This document shows, in pieces, positions 18,311 through 27,955 of a stretch of 64,000 nucleotides of DNA. Numbering within the stretch: the first letter of the stretch is position 1; the number at the start of each line of letters is the position of its first letter. The stretch is taken from the NCBI RefSeq assembly GCF_005503145.1, contig NZ_SCNV01000004.1, forward strand, positions 62,001-126,000, in the 5' to 3' direction. This stretch comes from Burkholderia sp. 4M9327F10. GTDB lineage: Bacteria; Pseudomonadota; Gammaproteobacteria; Burkholderiales; Burkholderiaceae. The translations under genes and the position numbers were made by a program. The notes beneath the pieces were generated by a model. The model was not told the DNA's origin and made no database searches. It saw nothing but the letters and a program-made list of their open reading frames with translations.

Positions 18311-18353
18311 TACGCTGACTCCGCGCACGGCGCTTGCGGTGCGCCGTAATGAG

Positions 18354-18387
18354 AAAAGCCCACGCAGAAAAAATGCGTGGGCTTTTT
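18354..18387. terminator. Bidirectional terminator between thyA and the FecR-domain gene
   Basis: A 13-bp stem (AAAAGCCCACGCA with TGCGTGGGCTTTT) with a seven-base A-rich loop. It has A residues on the left and T residues on the right, so it can end thyA and the convergent gene at 18442. Confidence 0.93.
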
Positions 18388-18441
18388 GTTTGCTGGCTTG
18401 CTTTGCGGGCTATCGGGTCCGCTAGGTAGCGCCGTCAGTCA

Positions 18442-21081
18442 TTAGCCTCTGCGATGCTCGTCGTGGCCGCCGTTGTTCGAGTGCTGCTCCTGATGCGGCT
18501 GCGGACGCTGCTGGGCCTGTTGTGCCGGACGCGGCTCAGGGCGCGGTTGCTGGGCCTGCTGCGGCGGATGGTATTCCGGTCGCTGCTGGGCCTGTTGCGG
18601 CGGGTGATATTCCGGCCGCGGCTGGGCTTGCGGCTGCGGGTGGAATTCCTGACGCGGCGCCTGCTGGGCCTGCTGCTGCGGCTGATGATATTGGGGCTGA
18701 GCCTGCGGCTGTGGACGGAATTCCTCACGCGGCGCCTGTTGAGCCTCCTGCGGGTGGTTCTCCGCTGCGCGCACTGCACCTGGCTGCTGCTGCGCCGCTG
18801 CGCCGAATGCCGGTGCGTGCGGCTCATGCTGGGCCTGCTCAGGCGAGCGTTGCGCCATCGACGGGCTTTCCGTCGGATGGGGCACGCCATGTTGCTGCGC
18901 TTCCTGCGCGGCGTTGAAGCCCCCCGGCTGCTGACGGTTCTGCGGCTCGCCTTGCGGCGCGAACGGCGAACGGTTGGCGGCCTGCTGAGGCGCACCGTGC
19001 GCTTGTGCCTGTTGAGCCTGCAGCGCCATCGGCGTATGCGGCTGGGTCCAGGCAGGCTCGTGGCGTGCTTCGGCTGCGGCCTGCTGGCCGTTCACCGGTG
19101 CGCCGCCACGCTGCGCGAAGCTGTTCTGCGCGGCGCCCACGGCTTGCGCTTGCGGCGGACGCGGCACGCCGTTGTTTTGCGGGTGCTCCGGTGCTCTTTC
19201 ATTGGCCATCTGAGCGGACGTACCAGGTGCACCCGGGGTCCCCGGCCGGCCTTGCTCCGGCATCGCATGCTGAGCCTGTGCCGCTGCCTGAGCCTGGTTC
19301 GGAGCGCCGAAGCCCGGACGAGCACCGTTTGCCGCCGGTTCATCCGGCCGCACGGCGCCCTGTGCGACATGCGGCGCGGCGCCCGCGGCCATGCGTGGAG
19401 AGTTGGCCTGAACCACCCTGACGTTCTGCAGCGCGGCGGCAGCCGGTCCACCATGGGACTCGGCGCCCGCAAAGTGCGCCGGCACCGAGGTGCGCACGAT
19501 CGGGTCGCCCGCGCCCGGCACGCGGCCGCCGCCCTGCGCAAAACGTTGCGCCAGCGTGTCGTGATAGGCCGCAGGCACCGCCGGGCTGCGCGTCGCCACG
19601 ACCGAACGGGACATCACCGCAGCGGGCGGCCGGTAGTTCGCATTGCGCATGCCGGACTGGAAGCTCTGACGCACCGGCGCGATGCCCGGGCCGCCCGGGT
19701 TGATCTGCGCGTTGTGCCATTGCGCCGGGTTGACCTTCTGCGCGAACTGGCCGACCGGCTGGCCGTGTACGAAGGCGGTCGCCGGCACGGCGGTGACGGC
19801 GCCCGGCGCGCGGTAGTTGATGTACGTGTTGTGAATGTTGTTGATGTTGGTGATATTCGTCACGTTGTTGATGTTCGTGACATTCACCCGGTTGTAGTTG
19901 TTCACGCGGTTGTAGTAACCGGGGCTCCAGTCGCCCCAGCGCGGGTGCCACGGCTCACCTGGGCCGAGCGGGAACCAGGCCACGCCGACCGCAGCCGCAC
20001 CGCCGATCGCGAGACTCACGCCCCAGTCGAACGAACCGCCCCCGCCGCCGACAAACGCGACCAGCGCCGGCGCATAAACCGGCGGCGCGTCGATCACCAC
20101 CGGCCCAGGCGCCCACGCCCACGTGTCGTCGACATACGCCCAGCGGCCGTAGTGATACGGCGCGAAGCCCCATGGCGCGTCGTCGACCCAGGTCCAGCCC
20201 CAAGGCGCCTGCCAGACCCAGTGGCCGTCGTGGTACGGCGCCCAGCCGGCCGGCACCGCATTCGGCACCCACACTTCGCCATACTGCGGGCTGCTGCGCC
20301 ACGTGCCGTTGGCATCGAGGTCTTCGTAACCGGGCACGTCGCGCGAGACGTAGCGGGCCGACACCGAACGGTCTTCATCGGCATCGCGGCCGGCGGCCCA
20401 TTGATCGAAGCCGTCGAGGCCCGGCGCGGCGTTGTCGGCGACCTGCTGCAAGGCCGTGCCGGCAAAGCGGATCTGCTGGCCGGCGGCAATCGGCACCTGA
20501 CCGCTGTCGCCATACACGGTGGCGCTGCCGCTGCGCACCGTCACGGTCGTGCTGCTGCCGTCCGGTGCGACGTCGACGCGGTAGTCACCAGGGCCGCCGA
20601 TGCCGAGCGCGAGATTCGGCGTGTCGATCTCGTAGGTCGAGCCCGGCGCGAGTTCGCGCACGTGCGTCGACAGCGTGCCTTGTGCCACCTTCAACTGGGT
20701 GCTCGTGTCATCCAGATTGAGCACGTCGAGACTGGTCGATTCGCCCAGCCGCACCGCAGTCGAGCCGATGTGCAATTCCGAGCGCGCGTTCTGGTCGTCC
20801 CAGAGCTGGTCGCCGGTGGTGAGCGGCCGGTTGACCTGTGCGTAGGCCCAGTCGGTGGCGCCGGCAGGTTCGGTAGTCACGGCGCCGGATGTGTAGTTCA
20901 GGCGTGCGACGCGTCCCGGCGGGTCGGCCGCGGGGGCATTTTGGGTCGCGGCGGGCGCGTTATCCGGAGGCGCTTCCTGAGCCAGCGAAGCCTGGGTAGC
21001 GAGCATGAATGCGGCCGCCGCGATCAGGGTATAACCGGTGGCGCGGCGCAATGAACGGCTTGGTGCGGTAAGTGTTTTCAT
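18442..21081 (-). CDS. Large secreted FecR/DUF6600 protein with Asn- and Gln-rich regions
   Basis: 879 residues with a signal peptide (LAQ-EA near 35). Residues 85-215 form a FecR domain. A Trp-rich DUF6600-type repeat follows at 255-330 (GYEDLDANGTW, YHDGHWVWQAPWGWTWVD, YHYGRWAY). Residues 391-424 are Asn-rich (NRVNNYNRVNVTN...), and the last 350 residues are low-complexity, rich in Gln, Pro, Ala and His, with tandem PEYHPPQQAQQ units. FecR domains usually sense or bind outside the membrane, but there is no sigma-factor partner next to it. Function is unknown. Many of the low-complexity features are of the kind found in aggregation-prone or cell-surface proteins. Confidence 0.85.
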   Translation of the reverse strand: MKTLTAPSRSLRRATGYTLIAAAAFMLATQASLAQEAPPDNAPAATQNAPAADPPGRVARLNYTSGAVTTEPAGATDWAYAQVNRPLTTGDQLWDDQNARSELHIGSTAVRLGESTSLDVLNLDDTSTQLKVAQGTLSTHVRELAPGSTYEIDTPNLALGIGGPGDYRVDVAPDGSSTTVTVRSGSATVYGDSGQVPIAAGQQIRFAGTALQQVADNAAPGLDGFDQWAAGRDADEDRSVSARYVSRDVPGYEDLDANGTWRSSPQYGEVWVPNAVPAGWAPYHDGHWVWQAPWGWTWVDDAPWGFAPYHYGRWAYVDDTWAWAPGPVVIDAPPVYAPALVAFVGGGGGSFDWGVSLAIGGAAAVGVAWFPLGPGEPWHPRWGDWSPGYYNRVNNYNRVNVTNINNVTNITNINNIHNTYINYRAPGAVTAVPATAFVHGQPVGQFAQKVNPAQWHNAQINPGGPGIAPVRQSFQSGMRNANYRPPAAVMSRSVVATRSPAVPAAYHDTLAQRFAQGGGRVPGAGDPIVRTSVPAHFAGAESHGGPAAAALQNVRVVQANSPRMAAGAAPHVAQGAVRPDEPAANGARPGFGAPNQAQAAAQAQHAMPEQGRPGTPGAPGTSAQMANERAPEHPQNNGVPRPPQAQAVGAAQNSFAQRGGAPVNGQQAAAEARHEPAWTQPHTPMALQAQQAQAHGAPQQAANRSPFAPQGEPQNRQQPGGFNAAQEAQQHGVPHPTESPSMAQRSPEQAQHEPHAPAFGAAAQQQPGAVRAAENHPQEAQQAPREEFRPQPQAQPQYHQPQQQAQQAPRQEFHPQPQAQPRPEYHPPQQAQQRPEYHPPQQAQQPRPEPRPAQQAQQRPQPHQEQHSNNGGHDEHRRG

Positions 21082-21250
21082 GTTGTCTCTCGAGCGGACA
21101 CTTGGTTGTGTTGCATCCGTGAAAACACTCTAGCGTTGGCGCCTGTTTCAAGGCGCCCACATTTGTAAGCCTCCTTACCTCCCGTGTAACAAAAAGTGTT
21201 AAGCGGCCAGTTTGTAATGAAATTGAATGGTCAGCGCGGCCATCTGGCAG

Positions 21251-21964
21251 TCAGTTCGTCAAGAAGTCGTTGAAGTGCTGATGACCACCGGGCGTGATCC
21301 GGAGGATGCGCGGCCGGTCGGTGCGCTCCACCCAGCCATGCGACGACCACGCTTCGAGCAGGGCCGCCCCCAGCGCGCCGCCCAGGTGCGGGCGCCGTTC
21401 GCTCCAGTCCGGACAGGTGCAGGCGAAGCGGCGCCGGCGGCTGCGCTGGCCGGCCACGTCGATGCCCCAGGCGGCAAGCCGCGCGGCGCCCTCAGGCGTG
21501 GCTTCGAGCGTGCTGCCGTGCAGGGTCAGCAGCTTGTGGCTCAGCATCCGTTCGAAGAGCTGCACCGAGAGTTCGCCTGCCATGTGGTCGTAGCAGGTGC
21601 GGGCGTAGCGCATCTCGACCGGCACGGTGCGAGCCGGGCGCGGCGTCGTGCGCTGCGGCGCGCTCGCCTCGGCGACATTGGCGAGCGCTTCGATAGAGGC
21701 GGCGATATCGGCCGACGCGATCCGGAAGTAGCGGTGCCGGCCGCGCACCTCGACGGCCAGCAGGCCGCCTTCGGTCAAGCGGGCCAGATGCGCGCTGGCT
21801 GCGGAGGGCGACAGGCCCGCGACCATCGTCAGCTCGCCGGCCGGGCGCGCGCTGCCGTCCATCAGCGCCCACAGCATGGCGGCCCGGCCAGGATCGGCGA
21901 GCAGCGCACCGATGCGGCTCAGGCCGGGAAAGTGATTGTGTTCGTCGGAAAGCGGGGCAGACAT
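21251..21964 (-). CDS. ArsR-type winged-helix transcriptional regulator
   Basis: 237 residues. The N-terminal 100 hold a winged helix of the ArsR type (LADPGRAAMLWALMDG, LSPSAASAHLARLTEGGLL, VRGRHRYFRI). The C-terminal half is an extra domain with two Cys (CTCPDW) that could bind a metal or a small molecule; no inducer is evident. The start at 21964 (MSAPLS) has GGAGG five bases upstream and is preferred to the in-frame ATG at 22012. No target operon is adjacent, so its regulon cannot be guessed. Confidence 0.85.
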   Translation of the reverse strand: MSAPLSDEHNHFPGLSRIGALLADPGRAAMLWALMDGSARPAGELTMVAGLSPSAASAHLARLTEGGLLAVEVRGRHRYFRIASADIAASIEALANVAEASAPQRTTPRPARTVPVEMRYARTCYDHMAGELSVQLFERMLSHKLLTLHGSTLEATPEGAARLAAWGIDVAGQRSRRRRFACTCPDWSERRPHLGGALGAALLEAWSSHGWVERTDRPRILRITPGGHQHFNDFLTN

Positions 21965-22182
21965 AGGGGCCTCCAGGTTGCGGCGCGCTCGTGCGCTCGC
22001 CATCGTGGTCACTTTACCGGGCTGCGGTATTCGATGTTTCAGGTTAGCGTGAATTGTCGAATGCAGCCACGGCTTGCGCCATGCGGACGAGGAAGGTCGT
22101 GCAAGGCACGGGGCGCGCGGCTTGTGCGTAGCTAGGCGCTGCCAGGCTAGAATAAAAATCTGTTTTCTGGAACAACGCAGTC

Positions 22183-22323
22183 ATGAAACTCCTGCTTGCT
22201 ATCGCCGCTGCCCTGCTGTTCTGCGCTGGCTGCGCACAAGGCGGCTCGGCCCCGCCGAGCGCGGATTCGAGCGGTATCACGATGTACGGCACGATCGACG
22301 AGGGCATTTCCTATCACAAATGA
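22183..22323 (+). CDS. Tiny lipoprotein, 46 residues, with porin-like tail
   Basis: A short gene: MKLLLAIAAALLFCAGC, then about 30 residues. The hydrophobic leader and the Cys at residue 17 make a lipobox-like signal (AGC; the -3 residue is Cys rather than Leu, a weak variant). After a short Ser/Pro linker comes SGITMYGTIDEGISYHK. That segment matches the first strand of Burkholderia trimeric porins (xVTLYGxxDxGxxY). The spacing, the ribosome site and the clean stop argue for a real gene. A small lipoprotein is the best description; no function is assigned. Confidence 0.6.
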   Translation: MKLLLAIAAALLFCAGCAQGGSAPPSADSSGITMYGTIDEGISYHK

Positions 22324-22446
22324 AATGCCGTATCCGCGCATATTCGCTGGCGGCAAAACAGAATTACCGGCCTTCATTGCACTGCGCAGTCAAAATTGCC
22401 CTCGTATAATCGGCTCCTTTCGACACATTGTTTGATCGGAGTGAAG

Positions 22447-22953
22447 ATGAGCACCCCATCCGCAGCGCCGCTGGACCGTTCCGAAACCACCTTCCGCTTT
22501 CTCGCCGAACCCACCTCGGTCAACTTCGGCGGCAAGGTGCACGGGGGCGCGTTGATGAAGTGGATCGACGAAACCGCCTACGCGTGCGCCGCGGTCTGGT
22601 CGGGGCGCTATTGCGTGACGGTGAGCGTCGGCAATATCCGCTTTCGCCGGCCGATCCTTGTCGGCAATCTGGTCGAACTGCGCGCCCGCGTCGTCAATAC
22701 CGGCCGTACCAGCATGCACATTCACGTGTCGGTGCAAGCGGGCGATCCGAAAGGCGGCGAGCTGATGCAGACCACCGACTGCCTGGTCGTGATGGTCGCC
22801 GTCAACGAGAACGGCCATCCGGTGCCCGTGCCGGCGTTCGTGCCGGAGACCGACGAACAGAAGCAACTCGCCAAGTACGCGCTGGACGTGAAAGAAGCGC
22901 TCGACGCGATCGTCGAACTCAAGCCGGAAGAGGTGGCGCGGGGCAAGATCTAG
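22447..22953 (+). CDS. Acyl-CoA thioesterase, hotdog fold (YciA-like)
   Basis: 168 residues beginning MSTPSAAPLD, three bases after GGAGTGA. The hotdog signature is NFGGKVHGGALMKWIDETAY, with the Asp of the catalytic helix, followed by the strands VSVGNIRFRRPILVG and VVNTGRTSMHIHV. YciA-type enzymes hydrolyse a broad range of acyl-CoAs. The C-terminus (EALDAIVELKPEEVARGKI) is helical. It lies 123 bases after the small lipoprotein and is convergent with fumC. Confidence 0.93.
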   Translation: MSTPSAAPLDRSETTFRFLAEPTSVNFGGKVHGGALMKWIDETAYACAAVWSGRYCVTVSVGNIRFRRPILVGNLVELRARVVNTGRTSMHIHVSVQAGDPKGGELMQTTDCLVVMVAVNENGHPVPVPAFVPETDEQKQLAKYALDVKEALDAIVELKPEEVARGKI

Positions 22954-22980
22954 GCATGCCCCGCGGCGATCAGCGCAGCC

Positions 22981-24381
22981 TCAGCCCGCCTTGTTGCCCA
23001 CCATGTCGTGCGGGCGCACCCACTCGTCGAATTGCTGCTCGGTGACAAAGCCGAGCGCGAGCGCCGCTGCCTTCAGCGTGGTGCCTTCCTTGTGCGCCTG
23101 CTTGGCGATCTTGGCGGCCTTGTCGTAGCCGATGTGCGGATTGAGCGCCGTCACCAGCATCAGCGATTCGTTGAGCAGCGTGTCGATACGCTCGCGATTC
23201 GGCTCGATGCCCACCGCGCAGTTGTCGTTGAAGCTGTGCGCACCGTCGGCGATGAGACGGATCGATTGCAGCACGTTGTGCGCAATCATCGGACGGAACA
23301 CGTTCAGCTCGAAGTTGCCGCTTGCGCCGCCCAGGTTCACGGCCACGTCGTTGCCGAACACCTGACAGCACAGCATCGTCATGGCCTCGGACTGGGTCGG
23401 ATTGACCTTGCCCGGCATGATCGAGCTGCCCGGTTCGTTCTCCGGAATCGACAGCTCGCCGAGTCCGCAACGCGGGCCGCTCGAGAGCCAGCGGATGTCG
23501 TTGGCGATCTTCATCAAACTGGCGGCCACCGTCTTCAGGGCGCCGTGCGCGAACACCAGCGCGTCGGCCGCGGCCATCACCTCGAACTTGTTGGGCGCCG
23601 AGACAAACGGCAGGCCGGTCAGCGTGCCGATCGCCGCCGCGACCTTGTCCGCGAATTGCGGATGCGCGTTCAGCCCCGTGCCGACCGCGGTGCCGCCCTG
23701 GGCGAGTTCGTACAGATGCGGCAGCGTCGTTTCGACATGGCGAATGCCGTGGTCGAGCTGCGCGACATAGCCCGAGAATTCCTGTCCGAGCGTAAGCGGC
23801 GTTGCATCCTGCAAGTGCGTGCGGCCAATCTTGACGATGCCGGCGAAAGCCTTTGCCTTGGTGTCGAGCGTGTCGCGCAGCGTCTTTAACGCCGGCAGCA
23901 GATGCTTGACGATGCCGTATGCAGCGGCCACGTGCATGGCGGTCGGAAACACGTCGTTGGACGACTGTCCGCGGTTCACGTCGTCGTTCGGATGCACGAG
24001 GCGCGCCTCGCCGCGCTGCCCGCCGAGCAGTTCGCTCGCGCGGTTCGCAATCACCTCGTTGAGGTTCATGTTGGTCTGCGTGCCGGAACCGGTCTGCCAG
24101 ACCGCCAGCGGAAATTCGCCGGGGTGCTTGCCGTCGATGATCTCATCGGCGGCCTGCATGATGGCCTTGGCCTTGTTCTCGTCGAGCACGCCCAGGCCCA
24201 GGTTGACCTCGGCCGCCGCTCGCTTGATGACGGCCAGCGCCGTGATCAGTTCGGGCGACTGCTTCTCTGTCGAAATCCGGAAATTCTGCAGCGAACGCTG
24301 CGTTTGCGCCCCCCACAACTGGGCATTCGGCACGGCAATTTCACCGAATGTGTCGCGCTCCATTCGTACGTCTTCGGTCAT
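22981..24381 (-). CDS. fumC: Fumarase, class II
   Basis: FumC interconverts fumarate and malate in the TCA cycle without an iron-sulfur cluster. The 466 residues contain all class II motifs: the catalytic signature [11 protein letters not shown], plus [20 protein letters not shown] and the N-terminal [13 protein letters not shown]. The length is normal. It is convergent with the thioesterase gene (27 bases apart). An ATG at 24381 ([15 protein letters not shown]) is supported by the family start. Confidence 0.97.
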   Translation of the reverse strand: MTEDVRMERDTFGEIAVPNAQLWGAQTQRSLQNFRISTEKQSPELITALAVIKRAAAEVNLGLGVLDENKAKAIMQAADEIIDGKHPGEFPLAVWQTGSGTQTNMNLNEVIANRASELLGGQRGEARLVHPNDDVNRGQSSNDVFPTAMHVAAAYGIVKHLLPALKTLRDTLDTKAKAFAGIVKIGRTHLQDATPLTLGQEFSGYVAQLDHGIRHVETTLPHLYELAQGGTAVGTGLNAHPQFADKVAAAIGTLTGLPFVSAPNKFEVMAAADALVFAHGALKTVAASLMKIANDIRWLSSGPRCGLGELSIPENEPGSSIMPGKVNPTQSEAMTMLCCQVFGNDVAVNLGGASGNFELNVFRPMIAHNVLQSIRLIADGAHSFNDNCAVGIEPNRERIDTLLNESLMLVTALNPHIGYDKAAKIAKQAHKEGTTLKAAALALGFVTEQQFDEWVRPHDMVGNKAG

Positions 24382-24473
24382 GGTTGGCTCCGCTCCTAAC
24401 TCGATTAAAGGGTGATGTGGATCACTGCGTGGTTTGGCTGGCGCGCGGCGGCGCTAGCGTTGGATCAGGTGCA

Positions 24474-26099
24474 TCAAAGCTGTCCCTGGACTGGCAATAG
24501 CAAGAATAGACCCGTCAGCAGATTTCGGTACAAACCCGCTTGCGGATCGACGTTATAGGTGTGCCATGCGCCGTCTTCCTTGTCGGTCCACGCGAGTTGC
24601 GACTGCGGCGGGCCGATATAGCTGGACCCGTTGAGTTGCGCCGGCGTGGCGAGCGTGACACGGTAGCTCGATTCGGGCGCGGTGGCGCGGTCGAACAGGG
24701 TAGCGACTTCGGCGGCGAGCGCGGGGCTATGGATCACCAGGGCCAGTTCCGTGTTCAGGTTCGCCGAACGCGGATCGAGGTTCATTGAACCGATGACGAG
24801 AATCTTGCGATCGATCACGTAAGTTTTCGCGTGCAGGCTGGCACGGGAGCTCGAACCGCCCACCGAGAGGCGCGGGCTGCGTTGTTCCGGCTTGAACTCG
24901 TAAAGCTCGACACCGTGTTGCAGCAACGGCACGCGATACGGGCTATAGCCGGCCTGCACGGCGACCGCGTCGGTGGCGGCGAGCGAATTGGTCAGAACCG
25001 CCACCCGCACGCCGCGCTGCGTGAGTGCCGCGAGCGCTTGCACACCGGCATCGTGCGGCACGAAGTAGGGGGATATCACGAGGAATTCCTGCTGCGCGCC
25101 GTTGGTCAATTCGATCAGCCGCTGCAGCGGCGGGCTCACATAATCGGGCGACGGATGGTCGATCTTGCCAGGCGTGTCGGCCTTGAATTCCGCCGGCGCC
25201 CAGGTGAGTTCAAGCGTGTTGTCGGCGATCTGGGTGGCGAGTGGCGTCGCATTGAGCGGCTTCGCGTTATACGGATCGGCGTTGGCGCGCCAGTGCGCGC
25301 GCAAGGCGTCGCGCGTGGCGTCCAGTTCCTGCGGCGAGAAGGTCTGATGGTTCAGCGCCCGCAGCGGATACGCGCCGCTGCTGTTCCAGTACTCGTCGAA
25401 GCTTGCCGAGACGTCCGCGGTGATCGGGCCGGCTGCGAGCACGTCGAGATCGCGGAACTGCAGTGTCGGACTTGCGCTGAAATACTCGTCACCCAGGTTG
25501 CGCCCGCCGACAATCGCCAACTGGTTGTCGGCGATCATGGCCTTGTTGTGCATGCGGCGGGTGAACTGGTCGATCTTCGTGAACAGATCGGTGGTGCGCT
25601 CGAACACGCTGCGATGCGTGCTGCCGAACGGATTGAAGACGCGCACCTCGATGTTCGGGTGCGCGTTGAGACCCGCCATGATGTCGTCGATGTCCTTGAA
25701 GTTCAGGTCGTCGACCAGCATGCGCACCCGCACGCCGTGATCGGCCGCGTAGAGCGCGGCGCCGAGCAGCAGTTTGCCGGTGGTGTCCTCGTTGGCGATG
25801 TAGTACTGCATGTCGAGCGTTTTCGTCGCGGCGCGGGCGAGGGCGATGCGCATCTGCAGCGCTTCGGCGCCGTTGGACAGCACGCGAAAGCCCGACTCGC
25901 CGGGATGTGCCTGCTCGACGGGGGCAAGAGCGGTACTCAGGGCGGTCGTGGTGGAGACCGGCAACGCGTGAGTAACCGGCCGGTCGAACGCGGACGCAGG
26001 CGGGCGGCTCGCGCAAGCGGTCAGAACTGCCGCTAGCGTGCATGCAACGAGGCAACGCTTGCCGATGTCCCTGATCGTGCGCGCAGCATGACGCGTCAT
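24474..26099 (-). CDS. Phospholipase D family lipoprotein
   Basis: A cardiolipin-synthase-like protein with two HKD motifs (HNKAMIAD and HAKTYVID), the mark of the phospholipase D superfamily, each followed by GS/GGRN and GSMNLD. The N-terminus has a lipobox (LAAVLTAC-ASR), so it is likely an outer-membrane or periplasmic lipoprotein rather than a membrane synthase. The length is about 540 residues. I start it at the ATG 26099 (MTRHAARTI); an ATG 18 bases upstream (26117) is also possible, and neither has a good ribosome site. Substrate is unknown. Confidence 0.85.
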   Translation of the reverse strand: MTRHAARTIRDIGKRCLVACTLAAVLTACASRPPASAFDRPVTHALPVSTTTALSTALAPVEQAHPGESGFRVLSNGAEALQMRIALARAATKTLDMQYYIANEDTTGKLLLGAALYAADHGVRVRMLVDDLNFKDIDDIMAGLNAHPNIEVRVFNPFGSTHRSVFERTTDLFTKIDQFTRRMHNKAMIADNQLAIVGGRNLGDEYFSASPTLQFRDLDVLAAGPITADVSASFDEYWNSSGAYPLRALNHQTFSPQELDATRDALRAHWRANADPYNAKPLNATPLATQIADNTLELTWAPAEFKADTPGKIDHPSPDYVSPPLQRLIELTNGAQQEFLVISPYFVPHDAGVQALAALTQRGVRVAVLTNSLAATDAVAVQAGYSPYRVPLLQHGVELYEFKPEQRSPRLSVGGSSSRASLHAKTYVIDRKILVIGSMNLDPRSANLNTELALVIHSPALAAEVATLFDRATAPESSYRVTLATPAQLNGSSYIGPPQSQLAWTDKEDGAWHTYNVDPQAGLYRNLLTGLFLLLPVQGQL

Positions 26100-26513
26100 C
26101 GTTGCCGCGGCTACCATCCTTGCCGTTTCCCGATGATCTTGCGTCGCGATCTTGCTGATGCTGCCGTACACCGACACGCTATTTCTCCGCTGGATCCGGT
26201 TTGCGCGCGCCCGAATGCTAAAGGCGTGCACCCGATGCATCTGTGCTCCGTCGAGGAAAGCATTCTAAGGGGAATTGCGCGAATGGGTCTGCGAGGTGCG
26301 CAGGGTGGATGGGTGCGTGGATGCGGGCGGTGCGGAGGTTCGGCCGGGGCGATCGGCGCAGGCCATTCGCCCCGGTAGCCTCAGGGAAATAATTCGTTAT
26401 GCGAATGATGAGAGGGTTGAAAACGGCGGCGAGAATGGATCGCTTTGCGTAGCGATGCGCGCTCGTCGATGACGAGCGCGCTGCCCGGCTATCAACCGTG
26501 CGTCAACAACCTG
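26100..26513. other. Non-coding interval between two leftward genes
   Basis: About 414 bases without a supported gene. The right half holds two adjacent hairpins near the end of the 26514-27473 gene: an 11-bp stem with a three-base loop (26457-26481) and a six-bp stem (26439-26456). Neither is followed by a T-run on the minus strand. No promoter can be identified with confidence. Confidence 0.5.
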
Positions 26514-27473
26514 TCAACCGCGTTCCGCCTTGAACGGGACTGCACCGTCCGGATGGGTGGAGCCCTTCGCCGGGCGGCCGGCCCAGTAGCCTGCCAGCAA
26601 CGATCCCGAGAGGTTGTGCCACACCGAGAACAAGGCGCCCGGCAAGGCCGCAAGCGGCGAGAAATACAGCTTGCCGAGCGTCGCAGCGAGGCCGGAGTTC
26701 TGCATGCCGACTTCGATGGCGAGCGTGCGGCATACGGCTTCGTCGAAACCGAGCAGCCGGCCGCCCCAGTAGCCGCCGAGAAGGCCGATGCCGTTGTGCA
26801 GGACGACACCGAGCATCACTACGAGGCCAACCGAGGCAATGCTCTTCTGCGTGCCGCCCACGACCGCCGAGATGATCAGCAGGATGGCGACCATCGAGAC
26901 GAGCGGCAAAACCGGTTCGATCACGCGCACCAGTTTGCCGAACAGATGATTGACCACGAGACCCACCACGATCGGCAGCGCGACGATCTGCAAAATGCTC
27001 ATCAGCATGCCGTGCACATCGACGGCGATCGAGGCGTCGACATAGAGGCGCGTGAGCAAGGGCGTGGCGAACACGCCGACCAGCGTCGATAGCGCACTGA
27101 TCGTCACCGACAGCGCTACGTCGCCGCGTGCCAGATAGATCATCACGTTCGACGCCGTGCCGCTAGCGACGCTGCCCACCAGCACCATGCCGGCCGTCAG
27201 GTCCGGCGGCATATGCAGCACCCTGGCGATAGCCCAGGCGGCAAGCGGCATCACGAGGTAGTGCAGCACGATGCCGGCGATGACCGGCGCGGGCCGCGTG
27301 AAGACCCGCCTGAAATCGGCAATGGAGAGGGTCACGCCCATCGACAGCATGATGAGGGTCAGCAGCGTGGTGACGTGCGGCGCGATGGGGCTGACCGACG
27401 CCGGCGAGAAATAGGCGGCGAGCGAGATCAGTACGGCCCACAGCGGAAAGAGACGGGTAACCCGGGCAAGCAT
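26514..27473 (-). CDS. BASS-family transporter (bile acid:Na+ symporter type)
   Basis: 319 residues with about ten hydrophobic helices, a repeat structure and the crossover motifs [12 protein letters not shown] and [14 protein letters not shown] that mark the bile acid/sodium symporter family. Bacterial members move organic anions, pantoate or pyruvate derivatives; the substrate here cannot be read from the sequence. It is monocistronic, 40 bases from the hairpins described at 26439. The start ATG at 27473 ([12 protein letters not shown]) places the first membrane helix at the N-terminus, as in the family. Confidence 0.88.
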   Translation of the reverse strand: MLARVTRLFPLWAVLISLAAYFSPASVSPIAPHVTTLLTLIMLSMGVTLSIADFRRVFTRPAPVIAGIVLHYLVMPLAAWAIARVLHMPPDLTAGMVLVGSVASGTASNVMIYLARGDVALSVTISALSTLVGVFATPLLTRLYVDASIAVDVHGMLMSILQIVALPIVVGLVVNHLFGKLVRVIEPVLPLVSMVAILLIISAVVGGTQKSIASVGLVVMLGVVLHNGIGLLGGYWGGRLLGFDEAVCRTLAIEVGMQNSGLAATLGKLYFSPLAALPGALFSVWHNLSGSLLAGYWAGRPAKGSTHPDGAVPFKAERG

Positions 27474-27955
27474 GTCAGGAAGGTCCTTGGTTCTGTTTTT
27501 GAATGGCGACGCGCGTGTCGCGTGTGTGCGTGCCCGCTGGGTGCAGGCGGGCTAGCGCCGACACGTCGGCGCAGGGTCCGGCCTGCGGTGCGGCGCATGA
27601 TGGGACAGCGGATCGCTGGCCGTGAGGCGGCGCGCGTCCTTATGAGACGCGGCGGGCTGCCGGGTAACCGGAGTGGGTCTGCGAGGCAACCGGCGCGTAT
27701 TTTACCGTTCGCGCGAACGCGTTGCCTGAACGGGGACCTGAGCCGGAACCTGGGCTCGAAACAGCGCCGGAAAAAAAGAACCCGCGCAGTGCGCGGGTTC
27801 AAACCCAGTTTCATTCCCCGTCAGAGGAAGGAGTGTCAAGAAGACGGTCTTATCGTATCGCGCGGCGTGAGCCGCCCCAACTAACGATACCTGCTTTGCT
27901 TAGCTTGTCCGGTTGGAGCGCATGGCAAGAGCGGGGCCGCATGCTGCGGCAGGCG
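27474..27955. other. Intergenic region with one terminator
   Basis: About 480 bases without a supported gene between the BASS gene and the MATE gene. It contains the strong leftward terminator at 27771-27800 described separately. The left part should hold the BASS promoter; no clear -35/-10 pair is seen. An unusually high GC content at 27530-27640 is unexplained. Confidence 0.5.
27771..27800 (-). terminator. Intrinsic terminator of the MATE gene
   Basis: Perfect 10-bp stem (GAACCCGCGC with GCGCGGGTTC) and a three-base loop. On the minus strand it is followed by seven T residues. It lies 155 bases after the MATE stop codon. Confidence 0.92.

Noticed and set aside
18454..21054. A long plus-strand frame opposite the FecR/DUF6600 gene
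   Set aside because: Arg-rich translation without a start signal or domain; the minus strand has a signal peptide and FecR domain.
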